Shown here: positions 4,967 through 5,971 of the stretch, piece by piece
Layout: each line of letters opens with the position of its first letter
Numbering within the stretch: position 1 is the first letter of the stretch
From: Clostridia bacterium
GTDB lineage: Bacteria > Bacillota > Clostridia > Christensenellales > Borkfalkiaceae
Length of the DNA: 5,971 nt
Direction: 5' to 3'
NCBI GenBank assembly: GCA_021205485.1
Contig: JAJPXK010000056.1
Coordinates: forward strand, 1-5,971
Notes under the pieces: generated by a model
Told to the model about the DNA's origin: nothing
Seen by the model: only the letters and a program-made list of their open reading frames with translations
Databases searched by the model: none
Program-made: the position numbers and the translations under genes

Positions 4967-5971
4967 TTAGTCACGTCTAAACAAATCTCTCGTGTACACT
5001 TTCTCACTACAGTCATCCAAGCAACTATCGTATCTGTTAGCAATAATCGCCTGCGATTGCTCTTTAAACCTGTCCAAGTCGTTCACAACAAGGCTACCAA
5101 AGAAAGTACTCCCGTCTTCCATCGTTGGTTCATAAACAATCACAGTCGCTCCTTTTGCCTTAATGCGCTTCATAACGCCTTGGATAGAACTCTGTCTGAA
5201 GTTGTCAGAATTACTTTTCATTGTCAGACGGTAAACACCAATCACACAGGACTTCTCAGCCCCGGCTTCATAATCTCCACGGTTGTAATAGTCATAGTAC
5301 CCAGCCATGTTCAGGACACGATCAGCAATGAAATCTTTCCTTGTCCGATTGCTCTCAACAATCGCTTCAATCAGGTTCTCCGGCACATCCTCATAATTGG
5401 CAAGAAGCTGCTTTGTGTCTTTCGGCAAGCAGTAGCCACCATAGCCGAACGAAGGATTGTTGTAGTGATTGCCAATTCTCGGATCAAGGCAAACGCCATC
5501 AATAATCTGCTGTGTGTTCAGCCCTTTCATCTCAGCGTATGTATCAAGCTCGTTGAAATAGGAGACGCGCAAAGCTAGATATGTGTTTGCAAATAATTTG
5601 ACTGCCTCAGCTTCAGTGAATCCCATGATAAGAGTATCGATATTTTCTTTAATCGCGCCTTCCTGGAGCAATCCTGCGAATGTATTAGCCGCCTTTACCA
5701 GACGTGCGTTTTCTACATCTGTACCGACAATTATTCTACTTGGATACAAGTTGTCATATAATGCTTTACTTTCCCGAAGAAATTCAGGACTGAAAATGAT
5801 ATTATCGCAATGATATTTCTCTCTAACACTTGCGGTATAACCCACAGGAATTGTGCTCTTGATGACCATGATCGCATCCGGGTTATTCTCAATAACTAGC
5901 TCAATCACATTCTCAACTGCGGATGTATCAAAGAAATTTTTCTTGGAATCATAATTTGTGGGAGCCACTAC
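4967..5971 (-). CDS. ugd: UDP-glucose 6-dehydrogenase, C-terminal four-fifths (cut by right edge)
   Basis: Oxidises UDP-glucose twice with NAD+ to UDP-glucuronate, a cytoplasmic precursor step. The frame is open to the right edge. The GTG at 5968 is not the start, because the residues around it (VVAPTNYD) are an internal family segment; about 79 N-terminal residues with the NAD-binding glycine loop are outside. Counting from that GTG as residue 1, the catalytic set of the Streptococcus pyogenes enzyme is intact: Thr39 (STIPVG), Glu62 and Glu66 (SPEFLRES), Lys124 and Asn128 (VKLFAN), catalytic Cys180 and Asp184 (GYGGYCLPKD). The central dimerisation helix and the C-terminal UDP-binding domain (IGVYRLTMKSNSDNFR, 243-258) follow, and the protein ends at TAA 4969-4967, full length at the C-terminus. 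GDP-mannose dehydrogenase is the main alternative, but the motif wording fits the UDP-glucose enzyme. Its G+C content is visibly higher than that of the genes at the left end. It lies 16 bases upstream of the Alg14-like gene. Confidence 0.95.
   Translation of the reverse strand, partial: VVAPTNYDSKKNFFDTSAVENVIELVIENNPDAIMVIKSTIPVGYTASVREKYHCDNIIFSPEFLRESKALYDNLYPSRIIVGTDVENARLVKAANTFAGLLQEGAIKENIDTLIMGFTEAEAVKLFANTYLALRVSYFNELDTYAEMKGLNTQQIIDGVCLDPRIGNHYNNPSFGYGGYCLPKDTKQLLANYEDVPENLIEAIVESNRTRKDFIADRVLNMAGYYDYYNRGDYEAGAEKSCVIGVYRLTMKSNSDNFRQSSIQGVMKRIKAKGATVIVYEPTMEDGSTFFGSLVVNDLDRFKEQSQAIIANRYDSCLDDCSEKVYTRDLFRRD

Larger units (their letters stand above)
1..5971 (-). other. internal part of a surface-polysaccharide biosynthesis operon
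   Basis: Seven genes run head to tail on the minus strand with gaps of 70, -4 to 8, 7, 51, 64 and 16 bases, which is the spacing of a single transcription unit. All are of kinds found in capsule or exopolysaccharide loci: nucleotide-sugar dehydrogenase, split Alg13/Alg14-type transferase, two further glycosyltransferases, pyruvyl transferase family protein and FrhB-like iron-sulfur protein. Neither end of the operon is in the window, since both outermost genes are cut. I found no gap longer than 70 bases, no convincing -35/-10 promoter and no GC-rich hairpin followed by a T run on the minus strand. That it is one transcript is inferred from spacing and orientation. Confidence 0.85.

Noticed and set aside
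5057..5578. Plus-strand open frame of 173 codons opposite the UDP-glucose dehydrogenase gene.
   Set aside because: It lies wholly antisense to a gene with an intact catalytic set, has no recognisable domain, and is a by-product of codon bias on the other strand.
1..5971. Search for CRISPR repeats, tRNA or rRNA genes, insertion-sequence ends, transposase fragments and riboswitches.
   Set aside because: No spaced direct repeats, RNA gene signatures, terminal inverted repeats or transposase-like frames were seen. Almost the whole window is accounted for by protein genes.

Overview
The window is an internal slice of a surface-polysaccharide (capsule or exopolysaccharide) biosynthesis operon. All seven genes lie on the minus strand and are read from right to left. 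The low G+C content, strong AGGTGG/GAGG-type ribosome binding sites, tight gene packing and protein style point to a low-GC Gram-positive bacterium. A Clostridia member of Lachnospiraceae type is my best guess, but the family assignment is inference and no ribosomal or other marker gene is present.

Layout in transcription order: (1) 5971-4967, UDP-glucose 6-dehydrogenase, missing about 79 N-terminal residues beyond the right edge, which makes UDP-glucuronate. (2) 4950-4480 and (3) 4415-3933, the Alg14-like and Alg13-like halves (PssD/PssE, Cps14F/Cps14G type) of one two-subunit glycosyltransferase. (4) 3881-2790, a GT4-family glycosyltransferase. (5) 2782-1649, a polysaccharide pyruvyl transferase family protein. 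(6) 1640-495, an iron-sulfur protein with two N-terminal 4Fe-4S motifs and a coenzyme F420 hydrogenase beta-subunit (FrhB)-like domain. (7) 424 to the left edge, the N-terminal third or so of another glycosyltransferase.

Working model (inference): the dehydrogenase supplies UDP-GlcA; the PssD/PssE pair and the GT4 enzyme build a lipid-linked repeat unit at the inner face of the membrane; the pyruvyl transferase relative adds an acidic or related modification; and the FrhB-like protein performs an unknown redox step on the glycan or a precursor. The product would be an acidic heteropolysaccharide. No flippase, polymerase, priming transferase or chain-length regulator falls in this window, so both operon ends lie outside. 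I see no convincing promoter or rho-independent terminator.

Two things deserve attention. The pyruvyl-transferase and FrhB-like genes share a 4-base or shorter junction and form a likely functional pair whose chemistry is not obvious. In addition, three consecutive intergenic junctions carry a Shine-Dalgarno inside the longest open frame, so the true starts are 12-15 bases downstream of the outermost start codon. G+C content falls from right to left, as expected on moving from the shared part of such a locus into its strain-specific part.
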